From: Sphagnum magellanicum
Taxonomy: Eukaryota > Streptophyta > Sphagnopsida > Sphagnales > Sphagnaceae
Reading direction: 5' to 3'
Length of the DNA: 64,000 nt
Assembly: GCA_021904315.1 (NCBI GenBank)
Contig: CM038917.1
Span: 13,004,041-13,068,040, forward strand
Of this stretch, positions 11,874-25,470 are shown piece after piece. The translations under genes were made by a program, and so were the position numbers. Every line of letters begins with the position of its first letter. The stretch's first letter is position 1. The notes beneath the pieces are model-generated. The model did no database searches. It saw only the letters and a program-made list of their open reading frames with translations, and was not told the origin of the DNA.

Positions 11874-13495
11874 CTCAATACTTTCAAGGTCCATGTCATC
11901 TAGAATCTTTTGCAATTACCACTCACATATTGCACTTATCTCCACAAACCACTTTTGGTCCTCTAGTAAGTCTATATCTTCCATAAGATTTTGTGTAAAC
12001 ATAATGCCATACATAGGGTCTTAATCTCCTACTTAATGTAGGCCAACTCCTTAAGCTTTGCAAATGCATCCTTTTTAGTTGTTCATTGTATTGTGAGTGC
12101 TTACATGCATGTTACAAAAACAACAATTCAACGAACCACAATTCACCTCATCTAGAAAAATCAAAAAGTTTTTCCAATGTGAGAGAAGATAAAAACAACA
12201 CCCACCGTGAGTAAGTTCTCCACACCTACGATTTGCAAGAAGCAAAACATGCCAATGATGACCCCATTAGCATTAGTTCTCTTATTGGCTGTGAGAAGGG
12301 CTTCTACATACCTGCCATGTTAGTCAAAGAAAGAAAATGGAAACTTGTCTGTATCTTGGCCATCCATAGCATTATTGAACAATATCATGTACTTGGTCAT
12401 TGAATCTTGCCCCTTGAGCAGCAGAACATCATTTGTATATCAAAAACCTCACTTACTAGCATCTTACCAAGCACCTACATCCAAATTCACCAAAACCTAA
12501 AGTACTATATTTGTCCATAGTTACAATTACTCTTAGCTTTGCATGTCACAAATCATTCAAAAAACTGAGAATGCTACTAGACATCCATTGAGAAACATGG
12601 ACAAAGTGGGCATTGTAGCAAAACGTAAAGAATGGTGAAAAATACCTCCTCTTTTTTCCATCCAGTGGGCTTTTCCATGGATGCATTCCACTTCGAACAA
12701 TAACCATACTCATTAAAACCAAAAATAGGTGGGATCAAGGGATTTGGATTTTGCACTATTGCTTTATAATCGCCTTATATGCAAGTGAACATGTCATAGA
12801 CCAATTTGTGGCCAGTCACATCTTGTCCCACAAAACAGACACCCACCACATTTTTTGTCACATCCCTACTTGAACATGCATTTACAATCAAGATCATTGC
12901 TCCTTTTTCTATATGTGAACCATACATTTTTAATTTAATCTCCACATTATGCTCTTCTTCACCTACAAGGGAACAACGCCCAATTTGCAATCAGATTATA
13001 GCAACACTTGATCACATTCACATATGTGAGCAAAAAGAGATAAATTGAATGCCATAAGAGATCAAAACCATACCTTGCAATGCAATATAAAGTAGGCACT
13101 CTACAACTTCTACAAAATCAAACCCTTGACAAGCGATTGACCCATAACTTCCCCAATTGGCAACCATGTGAATTTTACAACATTTGCATTCTAGCCATTT
13201 ATAAAGCCACTTGAATCAACTATTAGAATTGGTGTTGTTGCTATCTTAATCAACCTAACCATTTCATTTGCTATTGTGTTGAACTCATCCATGCCTTGCA
13301 ATTTTAGGTCATTCAAGTGGGCATGAATCATTGTCTTAGTGTCACTGACATGAATATCCTTAAAAGAGTGTTGCAATATGAACTAGAGAAAGTGGATATC
13401 ATCCATCTCCATATCCTTCCAAGGTAAACTCCGTCATTTCATGACTTGAAACTTTTGCAATAATTCACCTTCTTTATCCTAAATACATGAAGCAA
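11874..13495 (-). pseudogene. Phytochrome pseudogene fragment (PAS region, introns kept)
   Basis: The minus strand carries the middle of a plant phytochrome. Recognisable pieces in order: [115 protein letters not shown] and KILDDMDLESIE. These cover the two PAS domains and the start of the kinase-like region; the chromophore (GAF) and PHY domains are absent. Two introns remain, 12963-13073 and 12475-12645, with GT..AG ends at positions typical of plant phytochrome genes, and the fragment stops at what looks like the next donor (11873). In-frame stops (in the first exon part and after MFTCI) show it is dead. It is a genomic copy, not a retrocopy. Confidence 0.88.
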
Positions 13496-16400
13496 AGCAG
13501 GAATGAAAAAGGGCACCGACGAACAAATCGCTTAAACTATCAAATCACCTGAACCATCAAAGATGCAACCTCATTCCTTTCTTCACCAACTACGTCTCAT
13601 TCTTTTTTTCACCAACTTTAGCTTTGTTTCTCCTCCTCTTTTTTGCTACAGTCTCATTCATTGATGTTTTCTTTCGTTGCAACATTATTCATTTTTACCT
13701 TACCAAAGTATGTTTTACGCAAAAAATAATATTTTAACAAATGGAGAATAGCCATTGAACCTATCTAAATAACCTTAAGACCAATAACACGGACATTGTA
13801 CAGATAGTTGCAAAATTGTTCAATTATTTTTTAAACTTGGAATATAATTAAGGAAATTTTGGAGATGTAGAAAGACAGGCCTACCTTAGGGGCTTTTTCA
13901 ATATAAAAAATCCATGAATACTTATAATACCATAGAGGAAGGTGATAATTTACATGCTGGAGAGGAAATCATTATGATCAATTTCATAAAATAATCTTAA
14001 TACAAAATCTTTAATACTTATGAATGATTACAGTGAGGTGACAAACATTTTGAAAAGGGACCTTTGTAATTAATAAATCCATAAAATGAAACATCTTATG
14101 AATAGTTATAATATAGTGATGAAACATTCTGAAGAGGGGCTCATGTGATCAATTTCATGGTTGAAAATAAAACTTAAAATTAACAAGAGATGTGTCACAC
14201 TATGGCCTTGCCATTTGCATTCAAAAGTATTTTAAGGTGAAAGAAGAATTACAAAAACTCAAATGCATCACCATGCAAAAATATAATCTTCAAAAAATCT
14301 TCTACAAGAAACCAAAATCCTTCAATATATTAGAACTTTATAACTAATCTCAATTTTCAACACAAGCCAAAATATCATCTTTCAAAAAATCCTCATATAA
14401 AAAATATACCTATTACATAAGGGCCAAAATCCCTTAAGCTACTATACTCTATAGTGATTCGAAACATAATGTCTAGGTTGCCTTATAGACTTGAACATTT
14501 TCTCCTTCAGTGAATGAGTACACATTTAACATTAGAAATTGACTTAAATTTGTTTTCCTACCAAATAAATAAATGACTAACACCTTGTGTATTGTTCAAT
14601 TCAAAGATTGTGTACATTTATGCAAGACTAGGTCTTTATGTCTTTGATGCATGGTCCTTTCATTGTGATACAACTCACAAGAGATAAGACTACATTTGTA
14701 ACATGACCACAATTTCACATATCAACTTCACAATCTATGACATATCACTTTACTTGATATGGTTCATGGCTAAAAATATTTTATGCATGTCCCTTTAATT
14801 CTTTGGGACATTATATTTTCTCAAAATAAACCTCTATTGCTTGTTTCTATTGGGTCCATGTTGTCTCTTCAATAGTCCAAACCAAGCAATGATATGCAAA
14901 CACCCAATCCTTACCCATATACTTGGTAAACAACTACTTCCCTTCTATTTATGTGCTTGTCTGTATTGATGGACCTTAAACCCTTATCAAACGGGAATTT
15001 CAAGTATTGAAATTAGAGACAGTTTCAAGCTTGAAATCGGAGATGGTTTCAAAATTAGCTTTGTCCTAAATGGGGTCGGGCTAGGAGTAAGAAATGTGAT
15101 GATTGTCATGGTCTTTAGTAAGTAAAATGGTGAAGTCCTCATAAATTTTATGTGTAACTCTATGGTCCAATGGACAGTAAAGAAATTTCCAACCATAGGA
15201 GATGATTACAACAATTATACTAACAATTAATTGGTGACTCCATCTAAAATTCAATAGTAAATGGTAATTGTAATAATGAATAAATCAACATATGGTAATT
15301 CCAACATTAGAAGGTAAATAATGAACCCAACAAGAAAATTAAGAGTGGAAATGAAATTCCAACAATTATGAAGAAAATGCAATAGTGAAATGTAATTCAA
15401 TTAATGAATGTAGAATTATAACATTAACTTAGTTTTGCACAATGTCACTTTAATGTGTTTTATGTAAAAATGTAAATCACCATGAGTCCTTGGAATCTTG
15501 AAAACATCTCCAAAACGTAATTTCTATTCCTAATAGGTGTTGAATAAATCCTATTGGATACATATTGAAATATGATTGACATTGTAATTCACATAGTTTC
15601 AATATAATTTTGACAACTTTGATTATTGACCTAAAGTTGTTTTTAGTTTTAATTGAAAATGATGGTGATTGATCTGAATTTTGAAAATTGATCTTTAATT
15701 GTTTGGGTTCTAAACATGTATTATGAATATCATGCTAGGGAGACAAAATTTTCAATGTAGTTCCAAAGAATGTGGGAATTTAGTGTGCATTTAGAAAATG
15801 TTGAATATCATGGAATTGATGTAGTTTTTTTTTTTGGTTATGTGTGCATCTTAAACAAATCTAAAGTGATGTCTAGCAAATGGTTTAGTAAGATTTATTA
15901 CGCCAAGAGCTAACTGATACATGGTTTAAAGCTATTATGTTAATAATTGGGGCAAAAATTATATTATTATGCTAGAATAAGCTAGTGAATATTTGAAAAC
16001 TCATTGGAATATTTGTTGACTTTATTTATACACCAAGAAAATATCTAAAATAAAACAATTGGAATTGTTTTGTTAATGAATTCACACAAGTATTTGTAAG
16101 TATCACCTCCATGTTTTTTTACTTTCCACCTTTTTTAGTTGGTTTTATTTTTATTTTTAGCTTTTGAATTTCAATTTTAAACAATATACTTGTTTGTTGT
16201 GTTTGTTGAAGTGAAATTGAATGCTCATAACGAAAGGGAAAAACAAGATTGGTGTCATTGTGTATAGCTATGAATTGAAACAAGTTCGAATTGATACCTA
16301 CCATTTTTTTAAAATACCCAAATTCCTTATGATTTCAAATTTTTATTCTATACTTATAACAAAACTCAAAAGCATGGTGAATTGACTTCAAATTCAACAA

Positions 16401-17199
16401 TGGATAAATCCATATTTGGAATGTAACATTTTTCTAAAGTGGGGTTTCCTCTTCTTTTTTCCCCTCTCTGTCTCCACATGTAGTTGAAATAATCAAATTG
16501 ACTATTGGTTCATTTGATATTTCAAAGGATTTTGAAATTCGGCAATTCATGCGCTCTCTATATTAAAGCACATATGACATCTATAGGTGTACTTTGAACT
16601 ATGACCATTCACTAGTCTTAGTAAATGTGGACTAGTTGGAAAGTAATGAATTCATTGGTTGAGGACTAATGAATTACACCCACATTTTGCAATAGTGATT
16701 TTTCTTTAGTTTAAAAATAGCTAAGGTTTTAAGTCATCAAATAATTCTATTCCACTTCACGTGGAAGATTACTTAAAAGTCAACAATTGGATTTGCACAA
16801 TTCTGAGCTTACACAATTACAAGACATAATTTCCAACTTAAGAGGACTAGATGGCTCACTCTATATGAAGGGCCAAAAGGGCTACCCTTTTCCTATATGG
16901 AAGATTTATTCAAAAGACATGAAGTTAATTTCAATTCACAATATATGTCTAAAATTTTGGTCTTGATATGAGTGGGTTATAATCTTATAGGTTTACTTTG
17001 TAACTCATTGTCAGAATATTTATTTTCTTTCCATAGTCACCTATTCATGGAATGTTTATCATAATGAAATCTTACTCACTTCTACAAATGTAAAATATTT
17101 AAACTTTGTAGGAGGTACAATGAGTAACAGTAACTATAGCTTTTCAAATGGTCTCATGTTTACAAATTTTCATAATAAATAAAAATGTGTAATTAATTC
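13496..17199. other. AT-rich intergenic DNA
   Basis: I recognise no gene, RNA or clear repeat edge. The short open frames (minus 14987-15196 and minus 16119-16304) show no domain. Near 13485-13560 a phrase (GAAGCAAAG, then TAAACT.TCAAAT) has a loose counterpart at 52680-52740, perhaps a small shared repeat. The 5' end of the Helitron probably lies here or just downstream but shows no clear boundary. Confidence 0.5.
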
Positions 17200-20169
17200 T
17201 AGTTCTATTGAAGATGTTGAAAAAATTGAAGCATAATCATTTCAACTTCAATACAAATAATTTCTTTTATTTGCACAAAAAATTCTCTTTGCAAAAAAAA
17301 TTTATATATTTATATATCATTGTTGAAATAACAAAAAAAATATTATCATTATTCATTTGTATATTTCAGAAAAATTTAATGGCTAGTTCACAAATTGAAT
17401 CTTTCCTAGATGACATTGCTACAACATTGTTATTTCCAAAAAAAATGCACATCATTACTTCAATGGACATAGATGAAGATTGATATTGGTATTTGTTGAA
17501 TGAAAATGAGGCAAAGCAAATGCCATCAAAAGTAGCCAATCACATAACATTAATTGACTTACATAAATGTGGTTACATGTTATTATCAACATTCAATCAT
17601 CTACTCACTTTGAGAAGTTTCAATAATAAGTGGAAAAAAATTGTTGATAATACACTTGAATGGTCAGCATTTCAACCTGCCAATGGAACAAATTTATGGG
17701 AATTTCAAAGCATATTCACAATGTAATGTTTTTAAGAAAATTTGAAAATTTTCTCAACACATTCACAAAATACAAATTTGTCAAATTTAGGAGGCTTGCA
17801 TATCATTGATTTGGAAACCTTACATGACAAATTACTTTCACTCTAATGACATTTTATGAAAAAAATTCCCATTTCAAAAATAAAATTTGATTATGTAGAT
17901 ACAAAATTTGAAAAGGAAAAAAAATTCTTTGATTTGAAAATATAGAACATAATTTTTTTTTTGACATCAACAAACATTTCAATAATTCCAAATTTTATTG
18001 AAGGTGATTTTAAATACATCATAAATAATAAAATAACCCCATTTTTTCAAATTATAATAGTAATTTAAAATTAACCACTAACATATATGATGATGAATCA
18101 ATCACCTTCATTATATTTTTATCATTTGAATAAAATGATAAAATCTATTTTTAAAAATCCTCATTCATAATTATGTCATCATTTTTAATTTTTAAAAAAA
18201 GACTTTAAACATATTTATCACGAATATGTATTGTACAGTTATATAAAATGGAAAAGTATGACAAATCAGAAATTATAATCCCATCCAAACTCAAAGTAAG
18301 TGTCTTTACATCTACACAATTCAAAACAAATTCATATATTCAAATATATCACACACATAAATTCCATTAATTATAAAACTAATTTAAAAATCATATGTAA
18401 TTAAATTTATTTTTAGGAATATAACATTCAAAAAACTATTTATAATCAATACGAAAAACATGATTATCACATCATCAACATAAAAGATGTCAAATGGGGA
18501 AGTTCAAACTATCATAACACAAACTTTAACGGAAAGACAAAACAAACAATTTTTGCATTATTCATTGGAGATGTGGGATCTTGCTAGGTGGGGGAAAAAG
18601 GAAATTACAATCAAGTGTCATTTGCTAACACATATGCAAATGAAACATTTATTTGAATGAATCAAAATTCATCAAAGAATATAAAAATAAAATATCAAAA
18701 TGGAGTGATTATTGTAAAGAAAAATGTATTGATTTAACTTGGCATGATGACCAAAAAGTTGTTCTTAGAAAAAAATAAATGTTAAAAACAAAAACCATAG
18801 CAACAACATCAAGATTGTTTGAATCGGCATGGAAAGAACAGAAAACTACCATAGAAAATGACAATTTGGAAGGTTTCATTACAAATACAATTCCAATTAA
18901 TTATTCATAATGACAAATCAAACTACAATGGAAAAAAAACTCAAAAAAGGAAAACATATAAAAAAACAAAAGATAAAAAGAATGCCCAAAGGTGAGAACA
19001 AAGGAAAAACAATTCAAATTTTTTTAAAAAAGAATATTGAAAAAATATTTAATGCTAAAATATGAGATACTTATTCAAATAATTACAAAAATACCAATCA
19101 TATGTTTTTCCACCATATATCAACATGCATAATAACATGTTTTGTCTAAAACAATTCAACAATTTCATAAATAAATCCAACTTTGAATTTGGCCACTGTT
19201 GCATTTGCAATGAAAATAAATTTATACATTAATTAATAATATGTGATATTTCAAATCTTGACTCTAAACTAAAAAATATGAGAAATTTACTTAAAATGAA
19301 TCTTATATTTCATTTTGAATACAATATCGAATTCATCCCAAAAGAATTATTGAATGACACCAAACACATGCATCCAAAATTGGAAGGACTCTTGTTATCA
19401 AATCAAGGTATTTCAACTATTGAACATCAATTTTCAACATGTAAAACTTGTTACATTTCTTTTAAAAAAATAAAATGCCAAAACTTGCATTAGCTAATGG
19501 TTTATGGATTGGCATCACATCAAAAATATTACTAAAATTGACGATGGTGGAAGAAACCTTGATAACACGTTATCGTTGTCCTACCATACTGATCAATACC
19601 AATAAAGGGAGCACAACAAGTCAACATGCACTCAAAAGAAATGTTGTAAGTTTTGCACAAGATTCTGAAAGTGCAATAAAACTTCTAGACACATTACCAT
19701 CATCATTATAATCATTATTTGATACTATTGTAGTACATTTTGTTGGAAGTTCACACCCACTTGTAGAATTAGTTAAAAGTTGCAAATTATTATATGTATA
19801 TAAATATGTTGTAACCATATGGTTCACATGGTTAAAAATGAATCATATATATAGGATACAAAAATACAACTATGAATATCGATGTTTTAAATGTGTTGCC
19901 TAAAAATGATATACTAGAGCCAATAATGAGATCAATGTTCCAATCAACAAATGTTGAACTTGTTGATTTCGAACATGTTACGAATATCATAAACTTACAT
20001 CAACAAAAAAAATACAATGAAACTGAACATGTCATAGAAACATTAGGTCTAATAGATTTCGATGGCATAGACATAAATGAACATGAACAAATGATTAATG
20101 CATTCCAAAATTTACATTGTAATCAATGTTTATTTCATAATCATCACACCACAATGATAAATGAATACA

Positions 20170-21500
20170 ACAATCCAAATCTAATAACGTGCATGTTTTC
20201 CACCTTATTTCCTTTTGGAATTGGTGTCTCCAAAATGAACAACATACCTCATAAAATTATCACTACAAACTCATGTAAAACATTTAGTGAATTTCAACAA
20301 AATTCGTTATTAATTTTCAAAACATCATTTATTTCCATTTTTTGTATTCAACATAATACAACTTAGACAAATTTGTCTTGGAGCTAAATTAATAGTATCA
20401 AAATCATCAAACATGAATGAAAGAAAACTCTTCAATGAAATACAAACTACAAATTTTGATGACATTATTACTAACTAACAAAACATAGATTACAAAAAAT
20501 ATATATGTAGTTTATAACAACTTAAAAAAAATTCTAGTAAATATGTCATGGTTTCTGTAAATAGTCATGCAACACAAAGAAACCAAATTTTTAGTATGAT
20601 AATTTTTATGGGAATGCCAAGTTTTTTTTCACTTTATCATCCTTTGTTAGCAGTTTTAAGTGGACAAAACACAAATCTTGATTTATTCTATGAAAAAAAT
20701 ATGCTAACAAAAAATGAACGATGCAAATATGCAACAATAAATCCAAAAGCTCAAGCTATATTTGTACACATTATTGTCAATGTTATCTTCAAATATATGT
20801 TACAAGTAAAAAACACAAAGGATTTATCTAACAACAATTTTGGTGTTATTAGTCACATAAAAGCTTACTATGGATGTTATGAAATTGCAAAAAATGGTAG
20901 CTTGCATATGCACACATTATTATGGTTTAATGATTCTCAAGATCCCAACACACTTGTACAAACATTGCTTGACGATGAGATTTTTTGACAAAAATTGATT
21001 AATTATTCGAATGACATAATTACACGAGACATCAATCAATAAAAATCATGTCCAATAACAACAAATACAAATTGCATTAATGACAATCTTGATAACATAC
21101 ATGCTTGCACCACAAGGCCACTAAATCTTGAAGAAAAAACATTTTAAAACAATTCCAAAATGACATTCATAAATTGATGAATATATGCAATCGACATGTA
21201 TGTAATCCAACATGTTACAAAACATATGTTGATGCGTTAAAACAATTATGCAGGTATGGATTCCTTCAACCTTTAATCAATGAAATTCATTTCAACATTG
21301 AAACGAGACTTTTACATATAAAAAGAACTAATAAATGGTTAAATAATGTAAATCCATGGATATTATCGGCTTCAAGATGTAATCATGATTTGAAATTTAT
21401 AGCAGCTTTTGGCAAAGATAGTAAATCATTGATTTATTACATCACAAAATATCTATTTACACTTCACATATGTATTCTTTTTTGCAAATTGTAGCATAAT
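20170..21500 (+). pseudogene. Helitron Rep (HUH nuclease) domain remnant
   Basis: The Rep domain nicks and joins DNA at the element ends. Visible family blocks are STLFPFGIG (about 20200), GMPSFFSLYHPLL (about 20612), FGVISHIKAYYGCYE (about 20840), the two-His metal site SLHMHTLLWF (about 20902), and HVCNPTCYK with CRYGFLQP (about 21197-21275). The paired tyrosines appear in LIYYITKYL (about 21430), with spacing Y-x3-Y as in active Reps. The domain is split over at least three separate open frames with stops between them, so it is inactive. Confidence 0.85.
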
Positions 21501-22829
21501 AAATGAAAACTCAAATAGTAATTACAACTCAATTGACAAAAGTCATCGTCTCCTCATACATTGTTTTAATACAATAGGAAGTCAACAAGAAATATTAGCA
21601 ACCATGGCAATTAATCATTTATTAAACTTACCAGATCACAAAACCAATCATGATTTCACTTACATATTTTGGTGTGGTTTGTTAGCATGGGTGAATGAAT
21701 AAGAAAAAAATCAAAATGTTCAAAATGAAAACAATAATGATATTGATGTCAATTATGAAACTTTCGTAATTGATAAAAACTCATCAAGTCAACAATATAC
21801 CATACACAATTTTAGGATCAATTACCAATATGAACCTACTCATTTTAATTCTCTATGTCCATATGAAATTTTTAGTAAGACAAACAAAATCAACATATGT
21901 TATCATCGATTTAATAGTGAACACCTTCAATATAACTACCATAGCCTTTACAAATTCAAAGTACAAAAAATTCCAATTTTACAAAGTTACACAATACCTT
22001 CACAAAAAAATGACCCTAAAAATTATGCTCGAGCCATTTGTATTTTGTTTACATCATGGTGTACAATTTTTGGCATCAAATCAAATATCACAATATCTTG
22101 GGAAATGACACTAAAGAATGTGTACCCAACATTTATTGATTTGTTGAAAAATAAATTAAATATATTAGCATCTTACATGGATATAAAGAATCAAAAGATG
22201 TATATAGATTATTGAGCTTGTAGAATCAACACAACTTGAATTTGATAATGAAGACATAGAAGAAAAATCAACAATAAATTCACTTTATGAAGATGATATT
22301 GAAAATGAATTCCAACAAAATATCCATGACATAAAACAATAAAACAATAATATATAAAGAAAACTTAATCCTGAAGAAATAAAAATAGAATATTTATTAT
22401 GTGTTCACAAGTACTAAAACCTATGTAACCGAAATAACAAAACATTTAGAAACAACAAAATAAAAACACAAAATGAAAATATCAATAATCACAATGTAAA
22501 TTTCATTACCAAACTTCAAGTTTTGAATCAAAATTTGAAACTTCCACAAATATCAGACCTTGATGAATGAACACCATAAATTTCACATCCATATTCAAAC
22601 ACAACCTATACAATTGAGAATACAAAACTTGCAGTATGCCATTTATCATTTAATGACATGCAATCATATGATATTGAAAATGAAAATGAAAACATAACAT
22701 TCATCGATGAAACAAATATTTATTCACCGTTACACATTAAAACCATCACAAAGGAAAAATACAAGTTAGATAATTTACAAGCCATTTCATTTGAATTTTT
22801 CATTCCAAATGCAACAAATAATCAATGAT

Positions 22830-24280
22830 TACAATATGTAGGAAGAGCTATTGGTATTGGTAAAACAAAAATAATTAGATCTATCCAAGATTATTTTTTG
22901 AAAATGGGAAAACAACAAAAACTTAGAGTTACCACATACATTGCAAATGTAGCCTTATTAATAAATGGAACAACGATACACTCTTTGTTGGGATTATCGA
23001 TTGATAAACACAGAACTATAAGCAAACCTAACTCAATCATAAACATATGGCCAAATATTTAGTTCATCATTATTGATGAATTATCCATGGTAGGTTGCAT
23101 TTTGCTTGCCACAATACACTTAAAATTACAAAAACTAAAATCTAACATTTTACCATTTGGAGGATTCAACATAATGTTCATGGGAGAGTTTTTACAATTT
23201 CCACCAATCAATGACACACCATTATATTCAACAAACATGCAATTGATTTTTTCAATCACAAAATTAACACAGGAAAAAGTCATAAAAGCCTTTGGGAGAA
23301 TTACATTTGACCAAATAGTATTATCCTAATAGAACAAATGGGACAAAACAAAGACATTCAATATGCTACCTTTGTAGAAAACCTTTGAACTAGAAATATT
23401 TTAAAATCAGATTTTGATTTGTTAAAGATTTTTTTTCTATCTAATTTAAATGTCAACTTATTCGATGATCCATGGAAGAAAACAACTTTTATAGTTCCTC
23501 ATAATGAATTACGAAATGCCATAAACCATTACATCATAAATATCCATTCAAAAACATCAAAACAAAAATGTTACATTATTGTTGCAACTAACACATATAA
23601 AAAAGGTCCAATATGTAATGATATCAAATAGATCAAAAGACAAACAAGTCCACAAGTAAAACTCAATGTTTAACACCTTTCCTTATAATCTATAAAGGAA
23701 TGAAAATCATTATTATTGAAAATTTCTATTCTAAATTCAAAATTGTAAACGGAAGCATTGGATACATCGAAAATATGTCCTTCACAAATTTGGAACGGAT
23801 ATAGAAAGACGTTACAATGCATCCCCCCATAAATGTCTTCGTCAATTTTAACGATTTCATTGAAAAGAACATAAAATTACAAAACATAAAACTAGAAGGC
23901 CTCCCTAAAAATGTCATACCAATAATACCCATATCAAGGAATTTCCAATATCACCATCACATATTGGAATTAAGCACTTTCAAAACATTCATAATTAATA
24001 ATGCCAATTGCCCTAGCTTTTTGTCTCATAGATTTCAAAACGTAAGGACAAACATTTGACAACTTAATCATAGACCTTCGGCCACCACCTGACAATGTGT
24101 GTTTAAATATGCACAACATATATGTAACCTTATCATGTCTATGATCCATAGATGGATTCATAATTTTACAAAATATTACTATGTAGGACATATGCAAAGC
24201 TAACTTCAAAAAAGAATCCCTAGAAAATTTAAAACCTATTTCAAAACATAATATAACCAAAAAAATCCAAATTAATAATC
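22830..24280 (+). pseudogene. Helitron PIF1-like helicase remnant
   Basis: A superfamily 1 helicase that would unwind the element during rolling-circle transfer. Visible blocks are Walker A GIGKTKII (about 22856), TIHSLLGL (about 22977), Walker B FIIIDELSMVG (about 23063), motif III GGFNIMFMGEFLQFPP (about 23158), and near the C-terminus GQTFDNLIIDLRPPP and NIYVTLSCLRS (about 24047-24150). Several stops and frame changes interrupt it. The C-terminal stretch is repeated in inverse at 38650-38949. A host PIF1 gene is unlikely, given the adjoining Rep domain. Confidence 0.85.
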
Positions 24281-24329
24281 CACAAAAATCCTACAAAAAA
24301 AAAAAAACATTTAATTATGATCAGTGATT

Positions 24330-24860
24330 TAGATGATGACAATATTGACAACAATATCATCAATTATTGGCATGAAGAATTCCAATGAACTAAAAATGAT
24401 GAGAATATTCCTTTCAATTGGAATGGATGGTTGAATGATCAACATTTAATAGTTGCAATGCAAATATTGTATGTTCAAAACTTACAATTGTTAGGATACC
24501 AAGAACACACAAACACAATCATAGGAACTATACATAGATGCTTGTTTAATGGATCGTCTTCAAGATATTTTCATAAATAATAATCATTGGATTTTAGTCA
24601 AAATACACACATCCACACTAAACCTACATTGCATAGTATATGATGCAAACAGACTGACAATAAAAATTTATTAAATGACACCATTCAATTATTAACCAAC
24701 ATCATAAATGTAAAACACTTATTATATTCATATGCAAATGTTATGCAACAACCAGATAGTTCATCTTATGGACTTTTCACAATAGCATATGCAACCGATA
24801 TAACATTTGAACTAACTCAAAAAAATCTATTTACAATGTGCCACAAATGTGACCGCATTT
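24330..24860 (+). pseudogene. Ulp1/C48-like cysteine protease remnant downstream of the helicase
   Basis: The plus strand shows GWLNDQHLIVAMQIL (about 24430), then HWILVKI with IVYDANRL (about 24572-24650), then QQPDSSSYGLFTIAYATD (about 24747-24800). This is the order and spacing of a Ulp1/SENP (peptidase C48) fold: W-L-x-D entry, catalytic His in HW, Asp in YD, Gln, and the Cys-Gly site. Here the Cys position reads Tyr (SSYG). Repeat copy B retains Cys there (SSCR) and copy C has Tyr. Stops and a frame change make it dead. It may have been the end of the Helitron protein, a second gene of the element, or a separate transposon scrap. Confidence 0.65.
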
Positions 24861-24912
24861 GCTTAACAACATAAACAATAAAACTATATCTCCATTCCCC
24901 AAATACTCGCAT

Positions 24913-25470
24913 TCAAACACTATAAAAATGAAATGGTAGATCATCACTAGTAGTGCATAAGAATGTGGAGCCTAAGTATATATATGTAAATGGCTTCAAT
25001 TTGTTATACATTAATGGAACAGATCCACCATCTTTCTCAATAGGTGCATCATAATAATATATTATGACACTATCTAAACTATCACATGAATAGGTAATAA
25101 CTTGCCACCAAAACAACCATCTGATGTTGTGATACCTTTTCATTATCTTCTAAAAATCATTAAACTTTTGATGTAAGGTTTGCAATGTAGCCTTGTGCTT
25201 GAAGATTTCAAAAAATGATTAATGATATAATTTAACAAAGAATCAACTTCTTTGGAAATGATATCATATGGTTTTGTTTTTATGATTTCAAGGGTTGTAA
25301 GATTGGTTTTAAAGGCAACACAATGCATTGAAATGATGAAAGGGTTTTACCTTTTGTTTCAACATGGTTGTAACTCATGTCCTTTGCCCAACCATTGTTA
25401 TAGCTCCATATGATCCAAATGCAATACATTTATCTAGGTCCAACCCCCCTTTCTTTTCTTAATGTTGCAA
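24913..25470 (-). pseudogene. hAT transposase fragment, copy A
   Basis: The minus strand reads CIAFGSYGAITMVGQRT, then HCVAFKTNLTTLEIIKTKP, DVDS-like helix SKEVDSLLNYIINHFLKSS, MKRYHNIRWLFWWQ, and DSLDSVIIYYYDAPIEKDGG. This is the layout of the catalytic-core region of hAT transposases of the ZNF862/KIAA1586-like group (D-G-A..MVG, HCVAHR..L, K-x-x-x-I-RWLS). In-frame stops and a frame change divide it, and the C-terminal hAT dimerisation domain is missing. It lies tail-to-tail with the Helitron. The same pieces occur at 37490-38030 and 62890-63430. Confidence 0.7.

Larger units (their letters stand above)
17200..24880 (+). mobile_element. Decayed autonomous Helitron (RepHel) with a C48-like tail
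   Basis: Helitrons transpose by a rolling-circle mechanism using a Rep-helicase protein. The plus strand holds the parts in order. A DUF6570-like segment at about 19480-19890 has EETLITRYRCPTILI and WFTWLKMN. A Rep segment runs about 20170-21500, a PIF1-like helicase about 22830-24280, and a Ulp1/C48-like segment about 24330-24860. The reading frame is broken many times by stops and frame changes, so no protein can be made. Termini (5' TC, 3' hairpin and CTRR) were not located, so both edges are approximate. The 3' part (from 24012) recurs as repeat copies B and C. Confidence 0.85.

Noticed and set aside
11874-13495. Functional phytochrome gene
   Set aside because: Only the PAS and early kinase-like part is present, with several in-frame stops and no GAF or PHY domain.
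22830-24280. Host PIF1 DNA helicase gene
   Set aside because: It is preceded by Rep and DUF6570-like parts on the same strand and is full of stops, so it belongs to a Helitron.
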